NCBI GenBank assembly: GCA_940337035.1
Contig: CALNHX010005853.1
Coordinates: 35,934 to 99,933 of the forward strand
Direction: 5' to 3'
Length of the DNA stretch: 64,000 nucleotides
Source of the DNA: Agriotes lineatus
Lineage: Eukaryota > Arthropoda > Insecta > Coleoptera > Elateridae
The translations under genes were made by a program, and so were the position numbers. Below, one piece after another: positions 11,138 to 22,076 of this stretch; the first letter of the stretch is position 1, and the number at the start of each line of letters is the position of its first letter. The notes under the pieces are model-generated. The model ran no database searches, was not told the origin of the DNA, and saw nothing but the letters and a program-made list of their open reading frames with translations.

Positions 11138-11317
11138 TTAAAAATCGAGGTCGATCATGTTAAAATTCGAGCGAAGCGAGAATTTTATGATCTACAGAGA
11201 TTTTTAAACTGTTTCCAAGGGTTTTATAAACTCTTAAAGTACTCCGTGCTTTAAATAGAATGGCGTGTTTTATAGACAACATAAAGCACGCTGCATATGA
11301 CCCTTGGAAACAGTTTA
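11138..11317. repeat. Two overlapping fold-back structures
   Basis: First, 11138-11214: arms GACGGTTTAAAAATC... and its complement meet at the core GAGCGAAGCGAG. Second, AAACTGTTTCCAAGGGTT near 11204-11223 pairs with the segment ending at 11317, and inside it CGTGCTTTA pairs with TAAAGCACG. The two share the AAACTGTT segment. Confidence 0.65.
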
Positions 11318-11749
11318 AAATCACGGCTTTAGAAAAACTTATTTAATTAAGCTCGTAGAAAAAAATCATGTGTATAGTGCGCATAGGATGTTATTTGCTA
11401 ATCTTGTGATCTTGCAACCCTTCCTACGATCGGGTGCAGCAAATTCTACTTTCTATGCTTATTATACAAATAACTATTTTGCATAGTGATCATGAAAGTA
11501 GTCTTTTTTAACGAATAATCGTGAAGAAAGTAACACTTTTTCTAACTATTTTATTGAAATTGTGAATTGTCAATTTGATAGTTGTAAATTCTGAAGTCGT
11601 TTTTGACCAAACTTCGATTTATAAGGGAATACTATGCAAGAAAATAAAGTGTACAACACGTATGAAAGCATTTTTTTACTCATTTGCTACATAAATTCGG
11701 GCTTCGCCCTCATTTCGCCAGATATTGCGTTTCAAAATTGCGGAGGATG

Positions 11750-12503
11750 GACAATGCTCGGCAATTTAGATATTTAGAGCAGAAGTTAAACAGTTTTCAC
11801 GCAAATACGATTTTAAGCATGTAACGTCTAGTTCCTCTTTTGGACAATCGAATGGCGCCGTAGAAGCGACAGTGAAAATCGCAAAATGCCTCCTAAAAAA
11901 CAAGATATTTATATCGGATTATTAGCCTATAAATATACACCGTTAGAGAGTGGAATCAGTCCTTCAGAATTACTAATGGACCAGAAACTAAAGTCCTATC
12001 TTCCCTTATTACCAATTAAAAATCAAAGGAAATCCTGGAAAAAATCACTTAAAGCAAAGGAAGAGAGAGAAAGAAACGCAAGCAGAAAAATACAATGTCC
12101 CACAAGACCAGTGAGTTGTACAAGGTCAAGCTAAACAATTCTGTCTGTGTTAGATAGTAACAAGATAGAAGAACCAATATTCTATGTAATCGAGACAACA
12201 AATGAAAACCACCGGCATAACCGATTTTATCTCATCTCAGCACTAAACTGCGACTCAGAAACAGAACGCACAAAAGTATCAGCGATAGATGGTCTAAAGG
12301 GCGAACAAAAGAATGCGAGTGAAAAAAATTACGCTAATAGTCAGAGTACGGCACAAGTCAATATACAGTGCGAGCAACAAATAACCGGAAGTGATGCCCA
12401 ACAAGACACAACTCAAGAAAAGGTGAAGGTGATCCTGCTCAGAGACAAAAATGCGGAACAAGCAAACCAGAACGGCTTAAAGGCTTCGTTAACTTTAATA
12501 TAA
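11750..12503 (+). pseudogene. Gypsy-type LTR retrotransposon integrase, 3' fragment
   Basis: Near 11750 a frame reads MDNARQF (the catalytic SDNGPQF-type block with Gly changed to Arg); after a frameshift the next frame carries YDFKHVTSS, GQSNGAVE (the catalytic Glu is followed by Ala in place of the usual Arg or Lys) and KCLLKK; then from 11886 come GLLAYKYTPLESG and SPSELLM, typical of Gypsy/Ty3 integrases. The C-terminal part (12147-12503) keeps a PIFYVIET-x-RFYLIS block that corresponds to the usual PRSYIVET...RRNRxHL tail, then a Gln- and Glu-rich end. At least two frameshifts or stops break it. Everything upstream (gag, protease, RT) is missing. Confidence 0.75.
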
Positions 12504-12517
12504 GAAGGGAGATACTC

Positions 12518-12645
12518 TGTTAGGTACTATCTGAACCGTATGGTAGGGGGTTAGTTATGAACGATCTGTAGACTACTGAAAACGTAGCAATAAAGACCTA
12601 GAGTTTACGTAAAACATTCTTTAATTCCGACCCGATAACATAACA
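12518..12645 (+). mobile_element. Putative short 3' LTR of the Gypsy fragment
   Basis: Directly after the integrase frame a purine-rich run (AAGAAGGGAGA, about 12502-12512) is followed by a segment that starts TGTTA and ends TAACA, with AATAAAG near 12588 as a possible poly(A) signal. About 128 bp is very short for an LTR. No matching 5' LTR is in the window, so boundaries are tentative. Confidence 0.4.
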
Positions 12646-12881
12646 ATAACAATGAAAAAGTTTTCGTCTTTAAAAGGAATTTTTGAAAGTTCGAATATGA
12701 AACAGTTTTAAAAGGTTTTATTCTCATTATTTTTGAAATTTGAGATTTTTTTTATGAAAATCTAACTGAGATTTTTTTTAAACTGTACTTATTATGATAT
12801 ATACTTCTGGTTGGGTTGGTCCCCCTTTTTGCACTGCGGCCTAAAAGACCTATTGTGCACATCCCAGTGCTTCACCTTGCC

Positions 12882-13103
12882 TCACAGAGGTATTCCGATG
12901 TCCTCAAAAAAGCTTACTAGTGCGTTTAGTGAGGTGTTTATCAGCAGTTCGGGTTCGATTGTTGTTTCCCCAAAGTGTTTATGTCGCAGAGTTATGAGTT
13001 CCTCGCACTCGCATATCCAGTGGACTGGAGCCTCGTCCTCCTCTTCACAGAATCTACAGTCTGTGTTTGTTGCCACTCCTATTGTGTGCATATGTTTGTT
13101 CAT
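12882..13103 (-). pseudogene. LINE C-terminal zinc knuckle (R1/LOA-type element)
   Basis: 73 codons containing CRFCEEEDEAPVHWICEC, the C-x2-C-x8-H-x4-C knuckle seen after RNase H in this group of LINEs, ending at the natural stop. It is in a different frame from the RNase H upstream, so at least one frameshift separates them. Confidence 0.7.
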
Positions 13104-13138
13104 ATAACAGTGTCCTGTAGTTATTCTTGTTATGTGTT

Positions 13139-13755
13139 TTATTTCTCCCTTCTATTTTCCAGGAGTGCCAGTGTCGCTTTCTTGGACGGTTGCCCTATGA
13201 AGTTTCTGGAGTGCCTTGCTTTAGGGTAGTCGTGCCAGAATTTGCGATGTTTATCTCGTAACCAGCTTCTAGTTTGCTTCCTGATCATGCTATAAGCTAT
13301 GTTACAGGTAGGCTCTGGTCCTATCAGCTGGATTGTACTGGCTGATTTTGCTAATTTATCTGCTTTTTCGTTGCCTATTATTCCCTGGTGACCTGGGACC
13401 CACAACAGGCTGTTTGTTGTGTTCTCCCAGTTGAACCAGTTTTCTGTGGTATTCATATACCAGTTCTGAGTTGAAATGGTTGGATGACAGCGCTTTTAAA
13501 GCTGCTTGGCTGTCCGTCAGGATGTGTATTCTTCTGCCTATGTAGGATCTCTGCATCATTAATTGGGCGCAGGTTAGAAGTGCTGTTACCTCGGTCTGGA
13601 ATACTGTTGCATATTGTCCCAGGTTTATGCTTATTGCATTTCCTGGTCCCGTGCCATAAATGCCCAGACCTGTTCCATTTTCTGTTCTTGATCCGTCTGT
13701 GTACCAGACTTCTCCATTTAGTTTCGTAAGATGTCTTTATTTTATCGGACTTCAT
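13139..13755 (-). pseudogene. LINE RNase H domain (R1/LOA-type element), frameshifted
   Basis: Read across three frames: a WYTDGSRTENG block (first catalytic Asp) near 13690, LTDSQAALKAL (second Asp) near 13505, and LLWVPGHQGIIGNEKADKLA (His and last Asp) near 13390-13350. These are the RNase H landmarks. Frame changes occur between blocks. Confidence 0.75.
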
Positions 13756-13783
13756 CTGCAGGATGAGGTTTTCACGTAATCGA

Positions 13784-14539
13784 TTAAAGATTTCGGTATG
13801 GTATCCCCGATGTCCCTTGTATTTTCAGCCTGTATGTCCCTAGTCTCGCTTCCGCCTCTACGTTTAGGTGTAATGCGGGAAGGTTCAGCAGGGCTTCTAA
13901 CGCGGCTGTCGGGGTTGTTGACATTGCCGCCGTTATTCCAATACAGGCCATTATTTGTATTTTGCTGAGCCAGTTTTTATTTTTAATACTGCTTGCCTTG
14001 TGCCACCATACCAAGGCTGCATAGGTTATCGTCGGTATGATGACTCTTGTGAAGAGCCAGTATACCATTTTTGGTGACAGCCCCCATGTGTCTCCAAACA
14101 TTCTTCTGCAGGTCCAGAATGCTCTGCAGCCTTTGCTTGTAACATGTTCCATATGGTGTTTGAATGTCAATTTGGTGTCTAAAATCACACCCAAATATTT
14201 GACTTTCTCCACCATCTGTAATTCTTTCCCGTATAGTATTAAGTTCCTATACTTGGTTTTCTTCCTTTTTGTGATTGACAGAAGCGAGGTCTTTTCCGGG
14301 TTAACCGATAGTCCCTTGGCTTCACACGATCTTTCCACAATGTTGAGGGCCAATTGCATTCTTTCGAATACTACGCCCTCAAATTTTCCGTGTATGTAGA
14401 TGGTGATGTCGTCAGCGTAGCCCTGTGTGTATAAGCCCCTCTCCTCTAATTCCCGTAGAAGGTCATCCACCACGAGGTTCCACAGCAGAGGTGACAATAC
14501 TCCTCCTTGTGGGCACCCTCTGGTCACCGACACTTTCAC
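13784..14539 (-). pseudogene. LINE reverse transcriptase, palm and thumb (R1/LOA-type element)
   Basis: The longest surviving frame of the element, 251 codons. It starts in the RGCPQGGVLSPLLWN block, has the catalytic box YADDI near residue 41-45, then GLSVNPEKTSLL, VKYLGVILD and the thumb-region PTITYAALVWW. The catalytic DD pair is intact here. The finger part upstream (14540-15240) is present only as short frames with stops. Confidence 0.8.
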
Positions 14540-15234
14540 GGTTGTTTTTTTGAAGAGAAGTGGTTATGACTCTGCTTTTAAGTATGTTTAGTATCCATCT
14601 TCTCAGGGTGTCATTTATTCCCCTGCTATTCAAGGCTAGATGAGTTGAGTCGAACGAGGTGTTGTCAGAAGCACCTTCGATATCCAGAAAGGCTCCTAGG
14701 CCAATGTCTTAGGATTGTATAGTTTTTTCCCCCTTACTGACTAATTCATGTATAGCCAGTTCGCAGGATTTTCCTGATTGGTAGGCATATTGGTATCTAT
14801 GTAATGGGGAAATTACCAGTACTTCGTCCCTTATATACCTGTCAATTAACTTTTTTAGCTTATTCAGAATAAATGACGTCAGACTTATTGGTCGGTAAGA
14901 TTTAGCCTGGGCATAGCTTTCCTTTCCCGGCTGTAAATACCACTCTCACTTTTCTCCAGCTTGCTGGTATGTAACCTAGGGCCAGACTTGTCATTAGCAT
15001 TGCACATAGACGGGTGGATAGTTCACCCCAGCCCTGAGTGAGTAGAGCTGGGTAGATCCCGTCTCCACTTGGAGCTTTAAATAGTTCAAAACTGTGTAGT
15101 GCCCATGTTTATCACTTGATTTGCTGTCTTCCAGTTCTCTTGTGTGGCCCTGCGTAAAGGTATTTATACACCGTGATCACTGGTTTTATCTTCCTGTAAT
15201 AGTATACTGCCTTGAAAATGTGCCTGTAGTAGAA

Positions 15235-16418
15235 CTACACCAGTGTTTCTTTTCCAGTTTTCGTGTATCCTCCTTCAGGTTTTTTCAGTGTTCCCACTAT
15301 CTGTGGTTTGTCTTTCGCTAGCGCTTTTTGGAGTTTTGCACATTCTGGTGTCTTGTCGACTCCCTTGCAGTACTCCCTCCATGAGGATCGTTTTGCTTTC
15401 TTCACTTCGTTATTGTATTTTATAAGGACTTCTTTATAAGGTTCCCACTTCCCTGTCCTTTTTGCTTTGTCACGTAAATAGCCTTCTTGTCTCCACCCGC
15501 AGCTCTGAAAGTCGACCGTTCCACCATGGAACATCTCTGGTTGACCTTCTAGAAGTTACAGTACAACTCTATTCGAATGCATTTATCAGTGATTCAGTGA
15601 TGGCGTCTGCCATTATTTTTAATTTAGCAGTGTTACTGGCCCTGGAGGGGCAATCCTGGAGTGCCTGCTTGAGGTTCGCTTTATATGAGCCCCAGTTGCA
15701 GTTTCTGGGATTCCTGTACTCCAAGTCGGTTAGCACTGGTGTTTTGATGTCAAATCTGATGTATATGTGGTCCGAGAGCGATGGTTCTTCAGATACATAC
15801 CATTTTTCTACCATGTTTGCCATAGCTGTGGTGGCTACAGTTGTATCAATTACCTCCATTCTAACACTAGTTACAAATGTGGGTTCATTGCCTGGATTCA
15901 TTGTCAAGAGCCTATTTTCTAAAAAGAAATCAAGGGGTGACTCACCTCTGGGGTTGGTGTTATTGCTTCCCCACGCTATGTGGTGAGCGTTTGCATCACA
16001 TCCTAGTAGTAGCTGCAGATTCGCCCCTCTGCAGTGTCCTACTAGCTTACTCATCTCAGGAATGGATGGATCTCCTGGCTGGTCATATGGGAGGTATACG
16101 GATCCGATAATGAGTTTCCTCTCGTTCCCTTTCCTTAGCCATTTTGGTTTTGACTGCCACAAGATCCCTACAAGAAAGGTCTCTTAATGTGATCAGATTA
16201 AAACTTGATTTAGCATGTATGCAGGTTCTAGGCATGACTTCATCGGAGCTGTGCTGAGTCCAGCCCTTGGTCATCCCTAGTCCCATTATTTTATTACCCT
16301 TAATCCAAGGTTCTTGAATTAATATAATATCTATATTATTTGTGATGGCATAAGCCTGTAAGACCGCCAATGCGTTCTTACAATGGTGTATATTTACCTG
16401 TAGCAGTTTTAGCGCCAT
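15235..16418 (-). pseudogene. LINE apurinic endonuclease and linker (R1/LOA-type element)
   Basis: Starts MALKLLQVNIHHCKNA at 16418, with IDIILIQEPWIKG carrying the endonuclease Glu. After a frame change near 16150, 16162-15569 holds LLLGCDANAHHIAWGS (D-x-N-A-H) and EPSLSDHIYIRFD (SDH), the remaining catalytic landmarks. From 15534 to 15235 a Lys-rich linker towards the RT is open in another frame. Confidence 0.75.
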
Positions 16419-16439
16419 TGTAGCTTCTACTCAGGTTTT

Positions 16440-16804
16440 TTGGGCTTAAGGAGAGGGAGGTTTCTTAGACCCTCCCCCTTCTTTTACCTGGGGGGGTTCT
16501 GAAGTCCCTTCCGCCTGTAGTTCTTCTGTTGGTAGAGGTTCCCGAGGTCCCTCTACCTCCATTTCCTCTGGCGATTGCGAAAATGGAGGTTCCAAAGATT
16601 CCTCCACTTCCATCGCCTGAGAAGGTCCTTCTTCTGCCTGCCCTTCTTTTTTCTCGTCTTTTTCTTCTTACCCAGTTTCTTAAAAGATACCCGGGAGAAG
16701 TTTAGGAAGGGCCTGTAGGCAACGTTTTGTAGCTGAGTCCAGGACTGTTCTGACATGGCGATGACTACCTTCTGTTCCTTGGGGTCCAGCTTGGAGTCCG
16801 TCAC
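16440..16804 (-). pseudogene. LINE ORF1 C-terminal tail (R1/LOA-type element)
   Basis: A frame beginning MTDSKLDPKEQKVVIAM and, in a neighbouring frame to about 16440, a Glu/Pro-rich tail just upstream of the endonuclease ATG. The zinc-knuckle part of a gag-like ORF1 is not visible. Assignment rests on position. Confidence 0.4.
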
Positions 16805-16869
16805 CTGTTTGGTCTTTGTAGAAAGACCTTTGTTTTGTTTCTGCAGCCTGTGCAGAATAGTTTTGGCTT

Positions 16870-19544
16870 CCAGTACTGGTCCATATTCATTCGTTTTTAC
16901 GTGTGACGTTCGGCAAATGTATCGCCAGATTTTAATTGCCGAGGATCAAAGGCGTTATCAGTTAATATGTTGGAGATTTTCTCGTACAGAACCTGTGCAA
17001 ATTTATCAGCTTAACACAGTGACGTATGGGGTTTCTTCGGCTCCATTTCTCGCTATTCGTACCATGTTGCAATTGGCGGACGAAGGACGACAGCTTTTTC
17101 CCTTGGTTTCTTAAGCTATTGACAATAATTTGTATGTCGATGATCTTGTTTGTGGTGCTAATTCGATAGAAGATGCGGTTGAACTTCAAAGACAAGTTTT
17201 AGGATTATGTAGTTCAGGATGTTTTGAATTACGCAAATGGTCAAGCAACCATTCTTCTCTGTTAGAAACCATCCCTGATGAATATTGTTCGAAACATAGT
17301 TTATCTTTTGACCTTGAAAAGGATGTTCGATGTTATCGGAATTAGCTAGTATTTATGACCCCCTTGGGTTCTTGTGTCCCGTTATATTCTTTGCGAAACG
17401 TCTCATACAGATGTTATGGATTTTAGGTGTTGGATGGGATGATGCTCTTCCCCTAGAAATTGTGAACAAGTGGCGGCAATATAAGGATCAATTACCATGT
17501 ATTGCTTCGGTGCAAATCCCTCGAGGTGTAGTGCCAGATCATAAGTCTGTATTATGTCAGCTTCATTCTTTTTGCGATGCCTCAGAGCAAGGCTACGCCA
17601 GTGTAGTGTATCTTCGTTATGCATACCCAGATGGTAGAGTCATCGTTTCGTTACTTTGTACCAAATCAAAGGTTGCACCTTTGAAGACTTTGTCGATCCC
17701 TCGCCTTGAGTTATGTGCTGCGGTGTTGTTATCTTCTCTTGTAGTATGGGTGAGAAATACGCTTCAACACCTTATTACCATAGATAGTATTTTTGCTTGG
17801 TCTGACTCCACAATTGTTTTAAATTGGATTCGATCTTCTCCGCATCGGTGGAAAACCTTTGTGTCAAATAAAGTGAGCCTCATTCAAGAACGGCTTCCAC
17901 CGGAATGTTAGCATCACATACGTTCGTTTGAGAACCCCGCCGACGCAGCATCTCGGGGTCTCCTCCCAGAAGAATTTATGGCGTTTCCCTCATGGTGGGC
18001 GGGACCTGCGTGGCTTCGTTTATCTTCTACTGATTGGCCTCTAGAGGATTCTAATAAAAGAGTAGTATATGAAAATAGTGACTTAGAAGAAAGGAAAATT
18101 GTTTTGATAGGTCAAATTGTTTCAAACGCTATTGATTCGTTGTTCACGCGTATTTCATCTCTTCGTAAAATACAGGGTGTTATTGCTTATTGTTTGCGTT
18201 TCGTTAGAAATACTAGATGTTCTGACAAAATTTTGGGACCCTTATCTCAAAAGGAACTTCATGAAGCTCTCTTATGTTTGGTAAAAGTAATCCAAGAGCA
18301 ATTCTTTGCACAAGAAATTTCGGCTCTTCGTCGTGGTAAGAAACTTCCCAAGACATTTATGAAATTAGCCCCCTTTTTAGATGAAAAAGGTACTCTACGT
18401 GTTGGAGGTAGACTATCTCAATCAGAATTAGCATTTGAAGCTAAACATCCAGCGTTACTTCCTTCTTCTCATGTTCTCTCAAAACTATTGATTTTACAAA
18501 TTCATTATCAAAACTTACATTCTGGCGTAAACACCACTCACTATTTGCTACAGCAAAATTTTTGGATTCTTGGTGCCCGTAGCCGTATTCGTAGTTGTTT
18601 ATCAAAATGCTATCGTTGTTTTAGATTTAGACCTAATAGTTTTGTATACCCTATGGGCGATTTACCTAAATTTCGGGTTTCTCAAGCAAAACCCTTTTCT
18701 CATGTTGGTGTGGATTTTGGAGGTCCATTTTCAATTGTTACAAGACGCACTAGGGGTGCAAAAGCTTCAAAAGCTTATTTGTGTTTATTTGTATGCTTAT
18801 CAGTAAAAGCAGTCCATTTGGAAGTAGTGTCAGATTTAACTACTGATGCCTTTTTAGCTTGTTTACGTCGTTTTATTGCTCGTCGGGGTAGGTGCTCAGA
18901 CATCTACAGCGACCGTGGCACTAATTTTATTGGAGCGAGCCACCAATTAAAATACTGTTTGAAAATGGTCGCTGAGAGCGAAGCCATCACGTGGCATTTT
19001 AACCCACCTTCTGCACCACATTTTGGAGGAATTTGGGAGAGTCATTGGTGCCCAAATATTAACTTTTGAAGAGTTGTTAACTTTAGTGACCCAAATTGAA
19101 GCTTTATTGAATTCCCGTCCGTTATGCAGCCTAAGTGCTGACCCCAATGATCTTAGCTCGTTAACGCCTGGTCATTTCCTAACGCTAGAGCCTCTCACTG
19201 CTCCTCCAAATCCAGAACTGTCTCATCTTCCCATTAATAGACTTTCTCGTTGGCAATTAATACAAAGCATGCAACAGAGTTTTTGGTCCCGTTGGAACAA
19301 TGAATACATGCATCAATTGTATCAAAAATCTAAGTGGTATAAAACTCACACCTTCCAAAATTTAGACATAGGAACACTTGTTCTTATTAAAAACGAGCTG
19401 ACCCCTCCCCTTGTTTGGAGACTGGGCAGAATAATTAGTATCCATCCGGGAAAAGATGGAATTTGCAGAGTTGCAACAATCCAAACTACGCAGGGGGTAA
19501 TGCAGCGTCCTTGTACTAAATTGTGCCCTCTACCGTCGCAATAA
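16870..19544 (+). pseudogene. BEL/Pao LTR retrotransposon pol (reverse transcriptase, RNase H, integrase), 5'-truncated and broken
   Basis: Starts abruptly within the RT. In order: FTCDVRQMYRQILI and NTVTYGVSSAPFLAIRT (RT), an in-frame stop near 17112, then YVDDLVCG with both catalytic Asp; a frameshift near 17335; IYDPLGF and the RNase H start FCDASEQGYASVVY; WSDSTIVLNWI; a TAG near 17909 where a Trp codon is expected; then the integrase with the H-x-H...C-x2-C zinc motif near 18510-18620, VGVDFGGPF, SDRGTNFIGA and APHFGGIWE (D, D, E). At 19035-19050 a deletion with frame change removes about a dozen residues after the catalytic Glu; the C-terminal part with LNSRPLC and LTPGHFL continues to 19544. 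Gag, protease and the 5' LTR are absent. Confidence 0.85.
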
Positions 19545-19639
19545 TGGTACTTTTAGTTTTTTCTTAATAAGTGTTAGTAGTTGTTTTTAAAAAAAATTGT
19601 AAAAAAAAAGCTCGTGTAGACCTTATTTTTGGTGGGCGG

Positions 19640-19900
19640 TATGTTCCGTCAACGTATGTCAAACCTTTTGCTGTTTAAGTTTATGATGTGACGGCCACCT
19701 TACTGAGAACAAATATATATAAATATTTGAACAATAATCTGGTGGTCCAGCTTTTTGTTTGTGTGTGACAGAAGAAAATTTGTCAATTTGGGTGTTGTGT
19801 GCACGAATTTGTCACAGGAAGAAAAGAAGTTTTTTGAAGAGCCTAGCTGCCGAGTTGATACCGAAAACACCAGGTAAGGTTGGCTTGTTAACTTAGTAGA
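19640..19900 (+). mobile_element. Possible BEL/Pao 3' LTR
   Basis: A purine-rich run (TTGGTGGGCGG, near 19630-19638) precedes TGTTCCGTCAACG at about 19641, the usual arrangement of a polypurine tract and LTR start. The LTR end is not clear; with no second LTR to compare, the right boundary is a guess. Confidence 0.4.
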
Positions 19901-19958
19901 CAGATTTAGCAAAAGGTCCTTCGAATTTGTATAGTAATTTTGATATTAGAATGAATCA

Positions 19959-21402
19959 AAGGCGTAGCATTCTAACTACTTTTAAGATTATTCTATACAT
20001 ATTTATTTCATCTTTATAATGCACGATTTTCCTTAATTTGTTTGCGAGAGCCACTGGAATCAAAATAAATTTTCTTATTTTATAATAGTGGTAAATGAAA
20101 AGTTGCCTGCTCTTCGAATTCCCAGAATTCTATAGTAAGTATTTAGATCCTGTATTAAAACGAGGGATTCCAACATTCAATTGTTTAATAAAAGAGGGTA
20201 CACAACGAATATTAGTCACGCATATTTTCCGTTAACCAAAACTAAACAAATTTAGCCGGCAAATAGGTCGGTCATGTTTAACTTTCTTCTCAAATTAAAT
20301 TATTCCACGATTTTTCGACCACAGTCCGATAGTAACAGCAACAGCTTCTACAATAACTTACGAGATGATTTTTAGTGTCCTCGAAATCATGTTTACAATT
20401 GCGGTAGTAGCAACTATAGGAGCTCAATTATTATTAATTGCCCCTTTATATAAATTTTTTCGAATTTATTATATTCAGGAGGCGCTCTTCTCTTGCTGCG
20501 AGTTTGAATCGAGTGGCGTGAGTGTACAAGACAGCATTTCCAGGTGCTCAGTTATAAATTATGGTAGCCCCACCATCAATTTTATGATATTTGGAAACAA
20601 ATTATGGTATAGTCAAGCTTTATTTTCAGGTAGTATTTTTATTATTAGACATATTATATAGGTACTTATATCCTTGAAAAGAAAATACCCAAATTCATTT
20701 GTTTAATTAATGTAAAAAGAAATTAAAATATAAACAGTAATATATAAATATGCTCATATTATTTTTATTGAAAAAACTATATAAGCATTACCTTCATTTA
20801 ACTAAATTAAATGAAACATTAAAATAAAATACGTAAATCACCAATAGTAATACACATAAGTACCTACTAATTAATATCGTATAACTCAAAATAATTCTAC
20901 ATCTTGTATACTATCCATGAGTTCAAAGCATTTTTAAAAGTGAATAAGAAATTAGTCAAGCTAAATCATTATTTCATTTTTTGTATAATATATTTGAAGT
21001 ATTTCTTTAGAGCGTTGATATTCGTAACAGCAACCATATTTTTTATTTCTTATGATACCAATACTAAGGAATTTATTGTCTTTAACAGTTTATTTCGAAT
21101 TTTAGTTTTTATTTAATTTATCTTAGAGAACACCCTCTCACATGTCGTAGGGATAAAATATCTAGTATACAAATTTATACAGTTTTCTTGAAACTTGATC
21201 GCGTTTCTTGGAAATGGAAATACTTGCAGTTATTTCTTTGTTGTTAGCCCTAAGAAACTCTAAAATTGTCAGAACTATTTGTAATAGACGCTTTTATGTA
21301 ACAACTACTACTTGACCTGAAAGAAATGTATAAAAATTAGAGATGAATATATACCGTTTCGAGGTAAATAAAGATTACCATGTAATCATTTCAAACATAG
21401 CC
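19959..21402 (+). repeat. Left arm of the giant fold-back element
   Basis: 1444 bp. Contains a 98-codon frame at 20365-20661 reading inwards; the copy in the opposite arm is 109 codons because an ATA there is ATG. AT-rich otherwise. Confidence 0.85.
20365..20661 (+). other. 98-codon open frame in the fold-back arm, probably not a gene
   Basis: Encodes a hydrophobic first third (about residues 5-30, VLEIMFTIAVVATIGAQLLL) that looks like a membrane segment, then a Cys/Ser-containing tail. The paired frame lies at 25610-25939 on the minus strand. Between the two, I count at least six amino-acid-changing differences against two silent ones in the part I compared, so there is no sign of selection on the protein. 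It is most likely a chance frame preserved by arm-to-arm similarity. Confidence 0.3.
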
Positions 21403-21548
21403 AGTTTTCAAATACACTTGAACTCAATAACTTTCCATTGATATAAGCAAAACTTCGCTGTATTTCTCTTCTAACAGACTGTATGAGTCTATTGAGCTGT
21501 TTTACAACTGATAGCGTCAAGTTTAAATTGAAATAAATCGATTATATT

Positions 21549-22076
21549 GGCATTGTTTGAAATAATTACATGGTAATCTTTATTTACCTCGAAACGGTAT
21601 ATATTCATCTCTAATTTTTATACATTTCTTTCAGGTCAAGTAGTTGTTATTATATAAAAACGTCTATTACAAATAGTTCGGACAATTTTTTAGAGTTTCT
21701 TAGGGCTAACAACAAAGAAATAACTGCAATTATTTCCATTTCCAAGAAACGTGATCAAGTTTCAAGAAAACTGTATAAATTTGTATACTAGATATTTTAT
21801 CCCTACGACATGTGAGAGGGTGTTCTCTAAGACAAATTAAATAAAAACTAAAATTCGAAATAAACTGTTAAAGACAATAAATTCCTTAGTATTGGTATTA
21901 TAAGCAATAAAAAATATGGTTGCTGTTACGAATATCAACGCTCTAAAGAAATACTTCAAATATAGGTATTATACAAAAAATGAAATAATGATTTAGCTTG
22001 ACTAATTTCTTATTCACTTTTAAAAATGCTTTGAAGTCATGGATAGTATACAACATGTAGAATTATTTTTAGTTAT
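21549..22076 (-). repeat. Right arm, inner part, of the giant fold-back element
   Basis: Reverse complement of the inner part of the left arm (about 20885-21402). Ends at the LINE insertion; its last 12 bases ATTTTTAGTTAT are the target duplication. Confidence 0.85.

Larger units (their letters stand above)
12800..16870 (-). mobile_element. R1/LOA-type LINE, decayed but nearly full length
   Basis: Reading from right to left: an acidic/proline-rich ORF1 tail, apurinic endonuclease, reverse transcriptase, RNase H and a C-terminal C-x2-C-x8-H-x4-C knuckle. That order, plus an endonuclease beginning LKLLQVNIHHCKNA and an RT block RGCPQGGVLSPLLWNLVVDDLL, places it in the R1/LOA/I group that carries RNase H. 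Many frameshifts and stops. Its right (5') edge abuts the truncated start of the BEL/Pao pol, and its left edge is near 12800; no target duplication was found, and the missing half of BEL is not seen left of the LINE. Confidence 0.8.

Noticed and set aside
8830..11340. CRISPR-like array from multiple hairpins
   Set aside because: The hairpins differ in sequence and are not regularly spaced; the genome is eukaryotic.
12882..14399. Plus-strand frames rich in Cys, Ser and Leu over the R1/LOA LINE
   Set aside because: Shadows of the minus-strand RT and RNase H frames.
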